Shown here in pieces: positions 44,366-53,900 of a stretch of DNA of 64,000 nucleotides. Both the position numbers and the translations under genes were made by a program. Positions within the stretch are counted from its first letter, which is position 1, and each line of letters opens with the position of its first letter. The notes under the pieces are model-generated. The model made no database searches and was not told the DNA's origin. It worked only from the letters and a program-made list of their open reading frames with translations. The DNA comes from Pseudovibrio ascidiaceicola (lineage in GTDB: Bacteria; Pseudomonadota; Alphaproteobacteria; Rhizobiales; Stappiaceae): positions 148,976-212,975 of the forward strand of contig NZ_FOSK01000011.1 of the NCBI RefSeq assembly GCF_900114245.1, read 5' to 3'.

Positions 44366-45205
44366 CTAGTAGCCCGCGAAGTAGAGCAAGTCCACAATGT
44401 ATTTGCGCATTACAGGGCCATGTGGTGCGGGCAGGCCAACAAGAGCATCGTAAAGGCGGACCTCACTGTCACACAGTTGTTTGTCGGTTGGATCTGCAGC
44501 GAAAATGCGGCTTAGGGAGTCCATCGGATACACCTTCATCAACGCATCAAATGCTGGGTTCGCAGGCAGATACAAATCCGCATCAGTTGGCTTATCCGTA
44601 GCCTTACCAATCACACGCACTTTTGTCTGCGCAGGCTCTGCGGTGTAATGGATCACGAGCCCGTCGTCCTTAGCTTTAACTTGAGCATCAGCGAGCAACT
44701 GGAACAGCGCCAGCCCTTCCTGCGTGCTTTCACTTTCCACCATGGCGTAGCTGTCCAGAAACGCACCAGTGGAACCGGAAAATACTTGAGCGCACACCAG
44801 CTCACCTTTGCTTTTCTTCAGCTTTAAGGTGAGAGCACGTTTGGCCTTTAGGACCGTGATGATCTTATCGTCATCAGCATATTTCAGCAGCGGGCGATAA
44901 ACCTGAAGTGCGCGGTAAAGCAAATCATGCAGACGCTTTGCCAGCACCCGCTCATTTGCCCCGGATTGAATCTCTTTCTCAATCTGGCTTTGCAGATCTT
45001 TGTAAAGACTCGGAAATTCAATCTTGATCACAGGCAGGGAAGGGATATCCGCTGCAAGAGTGTCCAGTAGAGCCTGCTGATCTTTGCCATCTGCTGCATG
45101 GCTTTCCTGTGTGAGAGATCCGCCAAAATCAAAGTAAAGCAGGGTCGCGACAATGGCGACAACAATCAAAGGAACGCCAACGAATTCCGCAAGCTTACCA
45201 ATCAT
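44366..45205 (-). CDS. Hypothetical membrane-anchored protein
   Basis: A protein of 279 residues that I do not recognise. One hydrophobic segment at about 6-27 (AEFVGVPLIVVAIVATLLYFDF) should anchor it in the inner membrane with the rest in the periplasm. The remainder is mostly helical in character, rich in Leu, Lys and Asp, with two cysteines (ELVCAQVF and KQLCDSEV) that could pair. It ends with MRKYIVDLLYFAGY. It is convergent with the GDP-mannose unit and has its own promoter region upstream. No function is proposed. Confidence 0.75.
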   Translation of the reverse strand: MIGKLAEFVGVPLIVVAIVATLLYFDFGGSLTQESHAADGKDQQALLDTLAADIPSLPVIKIEFPSLYKDLQSQIEKEIQSGANERVLAKRLHDLLYRALQVYRPLLKYADDDKIITVLKAKRALTLKLKKSKGELVCAQVFSGSTGAFLDSYAMVESESTQEGLALFQLLADAQVKAKDDGLVIHYTAEPAQTKVRVIGKATDKPTDADLYLPANPAFDALMKVYPMDSLSRIFAADPTDKQLCDSEVRLYDALVGLPAPHGPVMRKYIVDLLYFAGY

Positions 45206-45317
45206 CTCATTTTGCCTTCAAGTTACAGTCGGGAAGTGGTGTGCACTGTATATTATAAATTATCAAAAATGACAATTTATAAATTTGAAGGCTTAATTCG
45301 GATTCTAATTCAAAGCG

Positions 45318-46208
45318 TTACAGATGATTTCTAAAGAGATCTTTCTCCTGTTTTACCAAATCACCAATGAAATCAGAAACTGCTTTAATGCGGCGCAGGT
45401 GTCGTGCGCTTTCATGGGTGACAAGGTAATAGCTGCGCGAAATACGCCGCTTTGGAAGCACAGGAACGAAATCGTCATTACCATCTGCAATGAAGCCGTG
45501 GAGGATACCGATCCCACTACCAGCTCGTACTGCTTCAGTCTGGCCAAGTGCGCTGGCACATTCCAGTCGAGACTGCCAGTCCTTGGAAAATTCTGCGGAG
45601 TAGTTGAGCGAAGAGGCAAAGATCAAATCGTCCACATAACCAATCAGGCGATGTTCTTTCAGCTCTTCCTCATTTTCCGGCAGCCCGTAGCGTTCGGCAT
45701 AGGCGCGAGAGGCATAAAGACCCAATGAGTAGTCAGTCAACTTGCGGCTTACCAGACGTCCGTGTTCAGGCTGGCCAACCGTAACTGCCAGATCAGCTTC
45801 GCGCTTGGAAAGAGAAAAGGCGCGGTGCAGGGGCACTAGCTGCAATGTGAGATCTGGATAGCGCTCATTCAGTGCACCCAGACGCGGCGCCAGAAAAGCC
45901 ACGCCAAACCCGTCGGGAGCACCAATACGCACAGCACCGGAAAGCTCCACATCCGTCCCGCCGATCTCGGCGCGGGCAGAAAGCATCTCCGTTTCCATCG
46001 ATTCAGCAAACTCAAAGAACCGCTCTCCCTCGCTGGTGAGCGCACATCCCGTGGTACGTCGATCAATCAACTTGGCCTGCAGAGCAGTTTCAAGTGCGGA
46101 AAGACGGCGGGCAACCGTTGCGTGGTTGAGGCCAAGCCGCTGCGCAGCGCCCAAAATCTGTCCAGAGCGTGCCACAGCAAGAAACACTCTTGCATCATCC
46201 CAGTTCAT
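45318..46208 (-). CDS. LysR family transcriptional regulator
   Basis: A protein of 296 residues. The N-terminal winged helix-turn-helix reads MNWDDARVFLAVARSGQ, then AAQRLGLNHATVARRLSALE (residues 16-35), typical of LysR. The C-terminal part is the periplasmic-binding-fold effector domain (VRIGAPDGFGVAFLAPRL onwards). ATG 46208 with GGGAG upstream is chosen over the longer frame. It is divergent from mmsA with 190 bp between starts, so it probably controls mmsA and itself, as LysR regulators usually do with divergent targets. Confidence 0.93.
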   Translation of the reverse strand: MNWDDARVFLAVARSGQILGAAQRLGLNHATVARRLSALETALQAKLIDRRTTGCALTSEGERFFEFAESMETEMLSARAEIGGTDVELSGAVRIGAPDGFGVAFLAPRLGALNERYPDLTLQLVPLHRAFSLSKREADLAVTVGQPEHGRLVSRKLTDYSLGLYASRAYAERYGLPENEEELKEHRLIGYVDDLIFASSLNYSAEFSKDWQSRLECASALGQTEAVRAGSGIGILHGFIADGNDDFVPVLPKRRISRSYYLVTHESARHLRRIKAVSDFIGDLVKQEKDLFRNHL

Positions 46209-46398
46209 GTTTTTTGATAGCTCCCAGTCCAAACGTTGCACGACTTGTACTTTAATTTTTGCACAACGGTTTCGAATATTATCTCATTGATATGCGAAAA
46301 ATATAGTTCATGCTAGGGGCATAAAGAAATTCGCTCGCAGACCTGTAAAACGCATGTGTTTGCGGGCCGCAAGAATAGACCTGGAGAGGGAGGACCTC

Positions 46399-47898
46399 AT
46401 GGAAGAGATCGGTCATTTTATCAATGGTAAGCGCGTTGCTGGCAAGTCCGGCCGCACTGCAGACGTTTTCAACCCTGCAACCGGCGAAGTAACTGCAAAG
46501 GTTGCTCTGGCAACTGCAGCAGAAATGCAGGAAGCAGTAGCTGTCGCTGAAAAAGCGCAGCCAGCATGGGCAGCAACCAACCCACAGCGCCGCGCTCGCG
46601 TTATGATGAAGTTCGTAACCTTGCTTCACCGCGACATGGACAAGCTGGCATCCAAGCTGTCTTCTGAGCACGGTAAAACACACCCGGACGCTAAAGGCGA
46701 CGTGATCCGTGGTCTCGAAGTTGCAGAATTCTGCATCGGCGCACCACACATGATGAAGGGTGAGTTCACCGAGGGCGCAGGTCCTGGCATCGACATGTAC
46801 TCCATGCGCCAGCCACTGGGCGTTGTTGCAGGCATCACGCCATTCAACTTCCCGGCAATGATCCCGATGTGGAAGTTCTGTGTTGCGATTGCAGCTGGTA
46901 ACTCCTTCATCCTCAAGCCATCCGAGCGCAACCCGTCTGTGCCAATGATGCTTGCTGAACTGATGCAGGAAGCTGGTCTTCCAGACGGTATCTTGAATGT
47001 TGTAAACGGCGACAAGGAATCCGTAGACGCGATCCTTGATGATCCAATCATCCAGGCTGTTGGCTTCGTTGGTTCCACTGCGATTGCTGAGTACGTTTAC
47101 ACCCGCGGTACAGCTTCCGGTAAGCGCGTACAGTGCTTCGGTGGCGCGAAAAACCACATGCTCATCATGCCGGATGCTGATTTGGATCAGGCAGCTGACG
47201 CTCTGGTTGGCGCAGGCTTCGGTGCTGCTGGCGAACGCTGCATGGCAATCTCCGTTGCTGTTCCTGTTGGTCAGGAAACTGCAGACCGCCTCATCGAGAA
47301 GCTCATCCCACGCGTTGAAGCTCTCAAAGTTGGCCCTTACACTGCAGGCGACGACGTTGACTTCGGTCCAGTCATCACCCCACAGGCCCGTGAGCGTATC
47401 CTTGGTTTGGTGAACTCCGGCGTTGAGCAGGGCGCAAAGCTCGTTGTTGACGGACGTGACTTCAAACTGCAGGGCTATGAAAACGGAAACTTCGTTGGTC
47501 CTTGCCTGTTCGACAACGCAACCAAAGACATGGACATCTACAAAGAAGAAATCTTTGGTCCAGTTCTGACTGTTGTACGTGCAGAAACCTATGAAGAAGC
47601 TCTGAGCCTGCCAATGGATCATGAGTACGGCAACGGCACAGCAATCTACACCCGTGATGGTGACACTGCACGTGACTTTGCAAGCCGCATCAACATCGGC
47701 ATGGTCGGCATCAACGTTCCGATCCCTGTGCCACTCGCATACCACACCTTCGGCGGTTGGAAGCGTTCTGGCTTCGGCGATCTGAACCAGCATGGCCCAG
47801 ATGGCTTCAAATTCTACACCCGGACCAAGACAGTGACATCCCGCTGGCCTTCAGGTGTGAAAGAAGGTGCAGAATTCTCTATCCCAACAATGGGCTAA
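46399..47898 (+). CDS. mmsA: Methylmalonate-semialdehyde dehydrogenase (CoA-acylating)
   Basis: A protein of 499 residues of the aldehyde dehydrogenase superfamily, MmsA branch. IGHFINGKRVAGKSGRTADVF at the start, GITPFNFPAMIPMWKF in the NAD domain, GGAKNHMLIMPDAD, the catalytic Cys in GERCMAISVAV, and the C-terminal FGGWKRSGFGDLNQHG are family hallmarks. It converts methylmalonate or malonate semialdehyde with CoA and NAD to propionyl- or acetyl-CoA, the end of valine, thymine or inositol breakdown. ATG 46399 follows GGAGAGGGAGG. A textbook terminator follows; no other catabolic genes adjoin. Confidence 0.96.
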   Translation: MEEIGHFINGKRVAGKSGRTADVFNPATGEVTAKVALATAAEMQEAVAVAEKAQPAWAATNPQRRARVMMKFVTLLHRDMDKLASKLSSEHGKTHPDAKGDVIRGLEVAEFCIGAPHMMKGEFTEGAGPGIDMYSMRQPLGVVAGITPFNFPAMIPMWKFCVAIAAGNSFILKPSERNPSVPMMLAELMQEAGLPDGILNVVNGDKESVDAILDDPIIQAVGFVGSTAIAEYVYTRGTASGKRVQCFGGAKNHMLIMPDADLDQAADALVGAGFGAAGERCMAISVAVPVGQETADRLIEKLIPRVEALKVGPYTAGDDVDFGPVITPQARERILGLVNSGVEQGAKLVVDGRDFKLQGYENGNFVGPCLFDNATKDMDIYKEEIFGPVLTVVRAETYEEALSLPMDHEYGNGTAIYTRDGDTARDFASRINIGMVGINVPIPVPLAYHTFGGWKRSGFGDLNQHGPDGFKFYTRTKTVTSRWPSGVKEGAEFSIPTMG

Positions 47899-47919
47899 GC
47901 CTTCGGGATAACAGTTTTG

Positions 47920-47946
47920 AAAGGCGCTCTTCGGAGCGCCTTTTTT
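47920..47946 (+). terminator. Rho-independent terminator of mmsA
   Basis: GGCGCTC (47923-47929) and GAGCGCC (47934-47940) close on a UUCG tetraloop and are flanked by AAA and TTTTTT. The U-run overlaps the stop codon of the convergent gene at 47945. Confidence 0.95.
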
Positions 47947-48445
47947 ATTCGTTGCTGCCAAGAGGGTAGGCGCAGGGAGCTGCTCCGACCGCGCGGCAGG
48001 GTTCATAATATGTAATCTTGCTGGTGCTTCCGTCATCCCACGTCAGCTGTACTGCAAGAGCCTGTACTGTCCCGCCAGGAAACTCCATTATGTAGGGCTT
48101 ATGGATGCTCTGTGCTTCCACGCGGAAAGGGTATTCAGGATCGCAATCAGGAATGGGAAAGCTCTTATCCAGATCTTTGGAGTCGATCGAATACTTAATT
48201 TCTTTCAGCCTGCAACGCAGCGACATGATGGGTGCAAAGTTGATGATCTGCTTGTTGTCCAGAGTCTGGAAGGTGATCCAGCCCTCTGGCTCCAGGTCAC
48301 TGGCCATCGTCTTGAAAATGTCCAGTGGTGGAATCACATCATCCCGTTCTGCAGTAAATCCGGCTTTTTCAGAGGCAAAGGATGAGGAGGCAAGGCCCAG
48401 GCCCCAAATTGCCGCCAGACACAGGCGGCGAAAAGAGCAAAACAT
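47945..48445 (-). CDS. Hypothetical exported protein
   Basis: A protein of 166 residues with a Sec signal peptide (MFCSFRRLCLAAIWGLGLASSSFAS, cleavage after the last Ala). The mature domain has beta-strand-like segments (EGWITFQTLDNKQIINFAPIMS, VQALAVQLTWDDGS) and four cysteines (SLRCRL, PDCDPE, EPCRAV, APCAYP), which suggests two disulphides in the periplasm. No family recognised. Start ATG 48445 has GGAGAGAAC about 6 nt before it. Single gene, convergent with mmsA. Confidence 0.75.
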   Translation of the reverse strand: MFCSFRRLCLAAIWGLGLASSSFASEKAGFTAERDDVIPPLDIFKTMASDLEPEGWITFQTLDNKQIINFAPIMSLRCRLKEIKYSIDSKDLDKSFPIPDCDPEYPFRVEAQSIHKPYIMEFPGGTVQALAVQLTWDDGSTSKITYYEPCRAVGAAPCAYPLGSNE

Positions 48446-48896
48446 GGCAGGTTCTCTCCTTTTTGTTGTTATTCAGCAATATCAACTCGTTAGTTCGATG
48501 TAGGCTGAGAGCTATAAGAGAACTCGGGGACCCTAGCGGAAAGCAGTTAATATTCCCGAAAACTCGGGGATCCATGAGCCATTTTGATTTTTATCGTGGC
48601 AGCTCTTCGGTAAAACCCCGTAAACCTCGGCAAAGCAACGCTCTGCGGGGCACCTATGATCTCTCAATATGCGCACCTGTGCGCTTATGTCCCATACAAA
48701 TTGGGGGGTCTTCGCCTCTGAGTTTGTTGCGATTTATTAAAAAACTGGAGTAATTCTAACGAGCGTGTTGCAATCATGGACCGGACGGGTCGATTCCATT
48801 GCGCAAGCAAGTCTAGGCAATTGAAGAGCTTTTTCGGAAATTACCTAAATGAATTACAGGCAGATGCCCCGGCGAAGAGGGAACCGGACAAGCGGA
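48446..48896. other. Intergenic region between exported protein and cydD
   Basis: About 450 bases with no supported gene. The 10-mer AACTCGGGGA occurs twice, at 48521-48530 and 48561-48570, exactly 40 bp apart; the second copy lies in TTCCCGAAAACTCGGGGATCC, which forms a short inverted repeat. Open frames here lack ribosome sites and have poor composition. Promoters for both flanking divergent genes must be here. Confidence 0.4.
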
Positions 48897-50702
48897 ATGA
48901 CTGAAAATCTAGCAAACGTAACAGAGCTATCCGATGCAGACGTTGTGGAGGCAAATGCCCCCGCCAAGAAACGTGGACGCAAAAAGTCCGCGGGTCAGGT
49001 TTGGCTGCAGGATGCCGTTCGCCCGGAAATGAAACTGGTGAAACGCGGTGCAATGTTACAAGGCCTCTCGGAACTCCTTTGGATTCCGCAGGCAGCATTA
49101 TTGGCATTGGCAATCGCTGGCCTGATCGATCCACACGGACCGGGCCTTGATCCATTCTATGCAACAGCTTCCATACTAATTTTAGCCGTGATCCGCCATT
49201 TTCTGCGCATCAAGGGCGGTGAGATTGCAGTTCGCGCAGCCTCAAAGGCGCGCCATAGGCTCGAAACCAGCCTGCTGAGCAATCTGACCAACCTGTCACC
49301 GGCAACCGAACTGCCTGCAAGCGGTAAAATCGCATCCATCGCGGTAGAGCACATTCAGGCTATCGGCCCCTACCTAGGTCGGTTCCTCCCAATTCAGGCA
49401 CGCCTTTCACTCGTCCCTCTCGTATTGATCGCGTCCGTCGCTTATGTCAGCTGGTTCGCAGCTCTGTGCTTGCTCATCTTTGGCCCGCTGGTGCCTGTCT
49501 TCATGGCAATCGTTGGTATCCGCGCGAAAAAAGCCAGTGACCGCCAGCTCGGTGTTCTTGCCGATATGGGCGGGCTGCTGCTTGATCGTCTCAGAGGTAT
49601 GGAAACCCTACGCTTGTTCGGGGCGGTTAAACGCTCTGAAGATGACATCCGCAAGCTGGGTGGCGACTTCCGTACATCTACCATGCGCGTTCTTCGTATT
49701 GCTTTCCTCTCCAGTACTGCACTGGAACTGTTCAGCGCCGCCGCAATTGCAATCACTGCAATCTACGTCGGTTTTTCCCTGCTTGGAGACTGGAGCTTCG
49801 GTACATATGGTTCTCCGCTCACGCTGGCCGGTGGCCTGTTCGTGCTGATGATCGTTCCCGAGTATTTTGCACCGCTCAGAGCCTTTGCAGCAGCCTATCA
49901 TGATCGCGCAGCAGGCATTGCAGCAGCAGATCATATCGTTGAATTGCAAAAGCAATTGGAGGACGATGGTCAGGAAGATATCATTGGGACTGGGCTTGAT
50001 GTTGTGCCGCTGCCAGCAACAGGTGCGCTGACGATCCGAAACCTGAGTGTTTCCCGCGGCCACCGCAAGATCCTCACAGACGTTAACCTGTCTCTTGGAG
50101 AGCCGGAACTGGTCGTTGTCAAAGGTCCGAGTGGAACCGGTAAATCAACCCTGATGGATTGCATTCTCGGCTTCTTACCAGCCGATCAGGGCCAGATTGC
50201 TTATGGCGGGCTTCCTTTGACCTCTTATGGTCTGACCAACTGGCAACAGTCCATCTCTGTCCTTTCTCAAAATCCTGAGCTGTTCCACGGCACGCTACGC
50301 GCCAACCTGCGCCGGGCTGATCAATCAGCAGACGATGCAACACTCACACAAGCATTGAAGCTTGCTGCAGTTGATGAGCTGCTCGCCAAGATCCCGGGAG
50401 GCCTCTCAGGCCAGATCGGTGAAGACGGCAAAGGCTTGTCTTTGGGAGAGCGTCGCCGCTTTGCACTGGCACGAGCCGCTCTGCGTGAGGATGCACGACT
50501 GATCATTGCAGATGAACCAACCGCTGATCTCGATGGTGCAACCGCACAAAAAGTTGTCGCAGCTCTCAAGCAGTTGGCGCACAACAAGCCAGTTCTGGTC
50601 GCAACTCACGATCCGCGCGTTGTCGGCTCTGCAGACCGTGTACTGACCTTGAAAGAGGGTGTGCTGGTTGAGCTGAATGAACGTGAAGGAGAACAACAAT
50701 GA
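48897..50702 (+). CDS. cydD: Thiol reductant ABC exporter subunit CydD
   Basis: A half-transporter of about 601 residues. A basic N-terminal extension (KKRGRKKSAG) precedes six membrane helices, and the ATPase begins near residue 380 with Walker A GPSGTGKST, signature LSLGERRRFALARAAL and Walker B LIIADEPTADLD. In the membrane domain LLWIPQAALLALAIAG and GRFLPIQARLSLVPLVLIASV resemble CydD. With CydC it exports cysteine or glutathione to the periplasm, needed to assemble cytochrome bd. ATG 48897 is used; an in-frame ATG at 48849 is possible. cydC overlaps by ATGA. No cydAB genes are in the window. Confidence 0.93.
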   Translation: MTENLANVTELSDADVVEANAPAKKRGRKKSAGQVWLQDAVRPEMKLVKRGAMLQGLSELLWIPQAALLALAIAGLIDPHGPGLDPFYATASILILAVIRHFLRIKGGEIAVRAASKARHRLETSLLSNLTNLSPATELPASGKIASIAVEHIQAIGPYLGRFLPIQARLSLVPLVLIASVAYVSWFAALCLLIFGPLVPVFMAIVGIRAKKASDRQLGVLADMGGLLLDRLRGMETLRLFGAVKRSEDDIRKLGGDFRTSTMRVLRIAFLSSTALELFSAAAIAITAIYVGFSLLGDWSFGTYGSPLTLAGGLFVLMIVPEYFAPLRAFAAAYHDRAAGIAAADHIVELQKQLEDDGQEDIIGTGLDVVPLPATGALTIRNLSVSRGHRKILTDVNLSLGEPELVVVKGPSGTGKSTLMDCILGFLPADQGQIAYGGLPLTSYGLTNWQQSISVLSQNPELFHGTLRANLRRADQSADDATLTQALKLAAVDELLAKIPGGLSGQIGEDGKGLSLGERRRFALARAALREDARLIIADEPTADLDGATAQKVVAALKQLAHNKPVLVATHDPRVVGSADRVLTLKEGVLVELNEREGEQQ

Positions 50703-52438
50703 GATCGTCCCTTCGCATCATCTGGCTTTTGCAAAAAGAAGAGCCGCTCGCATTCTGGGGCGGCTTGTTTTTAGCGTTCCTCCCCGCCGCCGCAGGCATC
50801 GCCTTGCTCGCCGTTTCTGGCTACTTCATTACGGCAACTGCTATTGCAGGCCTGTCTGCTGGGGCAATTGCATTTAACACCTCATCTGCGGCAAGCAGCA
50901 TCCGCCTTTATGCTTCCATGCGCATCTTCGGTCGCTACATTGAACGGGTGATCACGCATGACGCGACCTTCCGTTTTCTCGCGAACCTGCGTTCCGGCGT
51001 TTTTCGCGGTCTTGTTGCCCGGGAAAGTAATGGCACACTGAGCCAACGCTCCGCGACGGCGCTCTCCCGCGTGGTGAGTGATGTGGATCAGCTCGATGGC
51101 CTGTTCCTGCGTCTTGTAGTGCCACTTGCCTCAGCAACCATCATCACTGGTCTGACACTGGTTATCCTGTGGCAGTACTCCCCAATGGCGTCGATCGCTC
51201 TGGGCGCTGTTCAGGCAGCAGGCCTCACTATTCTGGCAAAATCAGGCGGTCACCGCCAAAAGGCGCAGGCGCGCAAACTTAATGCAGCCCGCGATGCTCT
51301 GCGTGTTCGTGTTTCGGACCTAGTGCGCGGACGTCGCGACCTTTCCGTCTTCGGCGGTCTGGAGCAACAGCGTGTTGCCGCACTCAAAGCAGTCAACCAA
51401 CTGGATGATGTGCAAGAGCAGAACGAGCTGACAGACATGCGCAATCAGGCTGTGGTGAGCACCATGAGCCAGGTCATGGTCGCTGTCACCTTCCTGTTCG
51501 CGGCCTATTCCTATCAGCAAGGGCAAATGGAGCTGAAGCACATCGCTCTGTTCGCCTTCGTTGCTTTGGCTCTGCCAGAGCTGCTCATCTCCCTTGCCAA
51601 CAGCGCAGGCAGCTGGAGTAAGATGTCAGGCGCAGCTGACCGCGTCCGGTCCTTGCTCACAGTAGGCCAGGACAGCGAAGCGCTTCAGAACGCCCGCAGC
51701 AATTCTGAAACACCTTCATTTGAAGTTGGCAAAGACGCTTTGAACCTGAAGGGCATCCACTTTGCCTACACACCAAAGGCAGCTGCTATTTTGGACGGTG
51801 TCGACCTTGCGCTGCCAACTGGAAGTCGCACGGTGGTAATCGGCCCAAGTGGTGCAGGAAAGTCCACACTCGCGGCTATCGTTGCACGTTTGCAAACGCC
51901 GCAATCTGGTGCGATTCAGATTGGCGGCGTTGAGCTGAGCGGTATGGCAGAAGACAAACTGCGCGCTGCTTTGACTGTTGTCGGTCAGCGCACGCAGATC
52001 TTCCACAGCACTATCGCAGAGAACCTGCGCGTTGCCCGTGAAGATGCAACCGACGCAGAGCTTTGGGAAGCACTGGCCCATGCTGGCTTGAAAGAGCTTG
52101 TCGAAGGCAGACAGGAAAAGCTGGAAACCCATCTGGGTGAAGGTGGTCTGGGTCTGTCCGGCGGTGAAGGTCGCCGTCTGGCATTGGCTCGTGCGTACCT
52201 GCGTAATCCGGAAATCTGGGTGGCGGATGAGCTGACAGAAGGTCTCGATCATGCCACTGCAGACAAGGTGCTTGCATCTTTCCGCGCCATGACCAGAGGC
52301 AAAACCGTCCTCATGGTCTCTCACCGCGCCAGTGAGCTGGAAGGTGCAGACCGCGTTCTGGTCCTTGAAGATGGCAAGCTGGGCGAAGTCACCTTGCCAC
52401 TATCCGACGAGATCAAAGGTCGCCTTCGCGACGATTAA
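50699..52438 (+). CDS. cydC: Thiol reductant ABC exporter subunit CydC
   Basis: The second half-transporter, 579 residues. The N-terminal membrane domain has FWGGLFLAFLPAAAGIALLAVSGYFITATAIAGL and ASMRIFGRYIERVITHDATFRFLA, the latter a clear CydC feature. The ATPase has IGPSGAGKSTL, LSGGEGRRLALARAYL and WVADELTEGLD. Forms a heterodimer with CydD. Translation is coupled to cydD through a 4-nt overlap and a terminator follows, making cydDC a two-gene operon. Confidence 0.95.
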   Translation: MRSSLRIIWLLQKEEPLAFWGGLFLAFLPAAAGIALLAVSGYFITATAIAGLSAGAIAFNTSSAASSIRLYASMRIFGRYIERVITHDATFRFLANLRSGVFRGLVARESNGTLSQRSATALSRVVSDVDQLDGLFLRLVVPLASATIITGLTLVILWQYSPMASIALGAVQAAGLTILAKSGGHRQKAQARKLNAARDALRVRVSDLVRGRRDLSVFGGLEQQRVAALKAVNQLDDVQEQNELTDMRNQAVVSTMSQVMVAVTFLFAAYSYQQGQMELKHIALFAFVALALPELLISLANSAGSWSKMSGAADRVRSLLTVGQDSEALQNARSNSETPSFEVGKDALNLKGIHFAYTPKAAAILDGVDLALPTGSRTVVIGPSGAGKSTLAAIVARLQTPQSGAIQIGGVELSGMAEDKLRAALTVVGQRTQIFHSTIAENLRVAREDATDAELWEALAHAGLKELVEGRQEKLETHLGEGGLGLSGGEGRRLALARAYLRNPEIWVADELTEGLDHATADKVLASFRAMTRGKTVLMVSHRASELEGADRVLVLEDGKLGEVTLPLSDEIKGRLRDD

Positions 52439-52462
52439 TCCGGGAAACTAAGTTTAAAAGAA

Positions 52463-52497
52463 AAGCGCAGCCTCAGAAATGAAGCTGCGCTTTTTTG
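52463..52497 (+). terminator. Rho-independent terminator of cydDC
   Basis: AAGCGCAGC (52463-52471) pairs with GCTGCGCTT (52484-52492) with a 12-nt loop, followed by TTTTTGTTG. A strong terminator 24 nt after the cydC stop. Confidence 0.92.
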
Positions 52498-52535
52498 TTG
52501 TCTCAATGATCGCGAAAGGGACCAATCGAGCAGCA

Positions 52536-53657
52536 TTAAGCTGCAATCTGACGCCCCGGTGTTTCGTGATCAGACCCACCGTTGTTGTAAAGACCGCCAA
52601 AGCGATTGGAGAGGAAGTCATTCAGGTTGATGCTTTCCTGCTTCACAAAGCCTTTGGCGTTCAAGCTGCCATCCATCAGCAGATCCAGCGTGGCACAGAT
52701 GCTGGCCGCTGTGGTGATTTGAATACCACTCCAGTGCTTGCCCATGATCTCACGGTCATTGACCACATGAGAATAAGACTTCTGCTGGAACCGGCCATCT
52801 TTCATACCTGTGGCGGTGATAAAGATGAGCACGCGGTCCTGCATGGTGACCGGAATGGAATCTTCCATCACCTCTTTCAGCAAATCGCGTTTGTTGATGA
52901 AGCCCAGATCCTTCAACAGCAGCTCCATGATGTCCCGGTGACCCGGATAACGGATGGAGAGGTAACGCAGGCTCTGCACCTTGTCCTTCAGCGTCTCAGA
53001 AAGAGAACCCAGACCACCGGACGTGTTGAACGCTTCATAATCAACGCCATCCAGAGAGAAATGCTGCAGACCGGCCAAAGCTGGCACCTTGGTCAACTCA
53101 CCGTTCTCAATGGCAAGACATGGGTTGCAGTACTCGTTGATCAGGCCGTCGGTTGACCAAGTCAGATTGTACTTCAGCTTGTTGGTCGGGTAGCGGGGCA
53201 GGGCGCCCACACGCAGATGCAGGTCTTCAAGACTGTCAAACTGCTTTGCAAGATCATAACCGGCGATGGACACAAAACCGGGTGCGAGGCCGCATTGCGG
53301 AGCAAAGGCCTTGTTGGCGCCTTCTGCAATCTTCTCCACTTCAGCAGTGCTGGCCACATCTTCGGTCAGGTCAAGATAGTGGCAGTCTGCATCTTTTGCG
53401 GCCTGCGCAATCACCGGCGTCAGGAAAAACGGTGCAGCTGAAATAACAGCGTCGCATCCTTTAAGAGCTCCTGTGAGTTTTCCCAGATCACTCACATCCA
53501 GTGCTTCTGTTGTTACATGCGGCACGTCCAGCGCACTCAGCGCTTCCACACTCTGGTCCAGTACCTTGATCTGATAATCACCTGAACCTTGTAGCAGTGC
53601 AGCGATCATCCCACCGATCTTACCTGCACCCACAACAGCAACATGATGTCGGCTCAT
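52536..53657 (-). CDS. Saccharopine dehydrogenase family protein (lysine-type oxidoreductase)
   Basis: A protein of 373 residues. VAVVGAGKIGGMIAALL at residues 6-22 is the Rossmann NAD(P) site, followed by VISAAPFFLTPVIAQAAKDADCHYLDLTED and CGLAPGFVSIAGYDLAK, the catalytic domain of saccharopine dehydrogenase/reductase. Members act in lysine degradation or synthesis, including lysine 6-dehydrogenases. ATG 53657 is preceded by GGAGGGG. The divergent Lrp-type regulator at 53901 fits an amino-acid-controlled enzyme. Which lysine-pathway reaction it performs cannot be decided from the sequence. Confidence 0.88.
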   Translation of the reverse strand: MSRHHVAVVGAGKIGGMIAALLQGSGDYQIKVLDQSVEALSALDVPHVTTEALDVSDLGKLTGALKGCDAVISAAPFFLTPVIAQAAKDADCHYLDLTEDVASTAEVEKIAEGANKAFAPQCGLAPGFVSIAGYDLAKQFDSLEDLHLRVGALPRYPTNKLKYNLTWSTDGLINEYCNPCLAIENGELTKVPALAGLQHFSLDGVDYEAFNTSGGLGSLSETLKDKVQSLRYLSIRYPGHRDIMELLLKDLGFINKRDLLKEVMEDSIPVTMQDRVLIFITATGMKDGRFQQKSYSHVVNDREIMGKHWSGIQITTAASICATLDLLMDGSLNAKGFVKQESINLNDFLSNRFGGLYNNGGSDHETPGRQIAA

Positions 53658-53900
53658 AAGCCCCTCCAAGCTTGTTTCTATTGACTAAGAGTCTACGTGA
53701 AAACACTGCCGGAGTTTACGGGGCAACTTGCCGAAATGACGTTTTATTTCGTGTAAATGACGGTAACTATGTCATATTGACATTAAAATTGTAAATATGC
53801 CGAATTTTCCGTGCAGTACTCACACGATTCGAGCCAAGGAAGGCACGCAAAAAATGCCACTTAAATCGAATGGGCAAATTAGACGAATACGCAGGATCCG

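Noticed and set aside
46279..47793. A 504-codon open frame on the minus strand across mmsA
   Set aside because: It lies wholly opposite a certain mmsA gene, has a composition typical of antisense frames (Cys, His, Val, Trp rich) and no ribosome site. It comes from codon bias of mmsA.
48382..48753. Open frames upstream of cydD considered as a small gene
   Set aside because: They overlap the start of the exported-protein gene, lack ribosome sites and have an unnatural composition.
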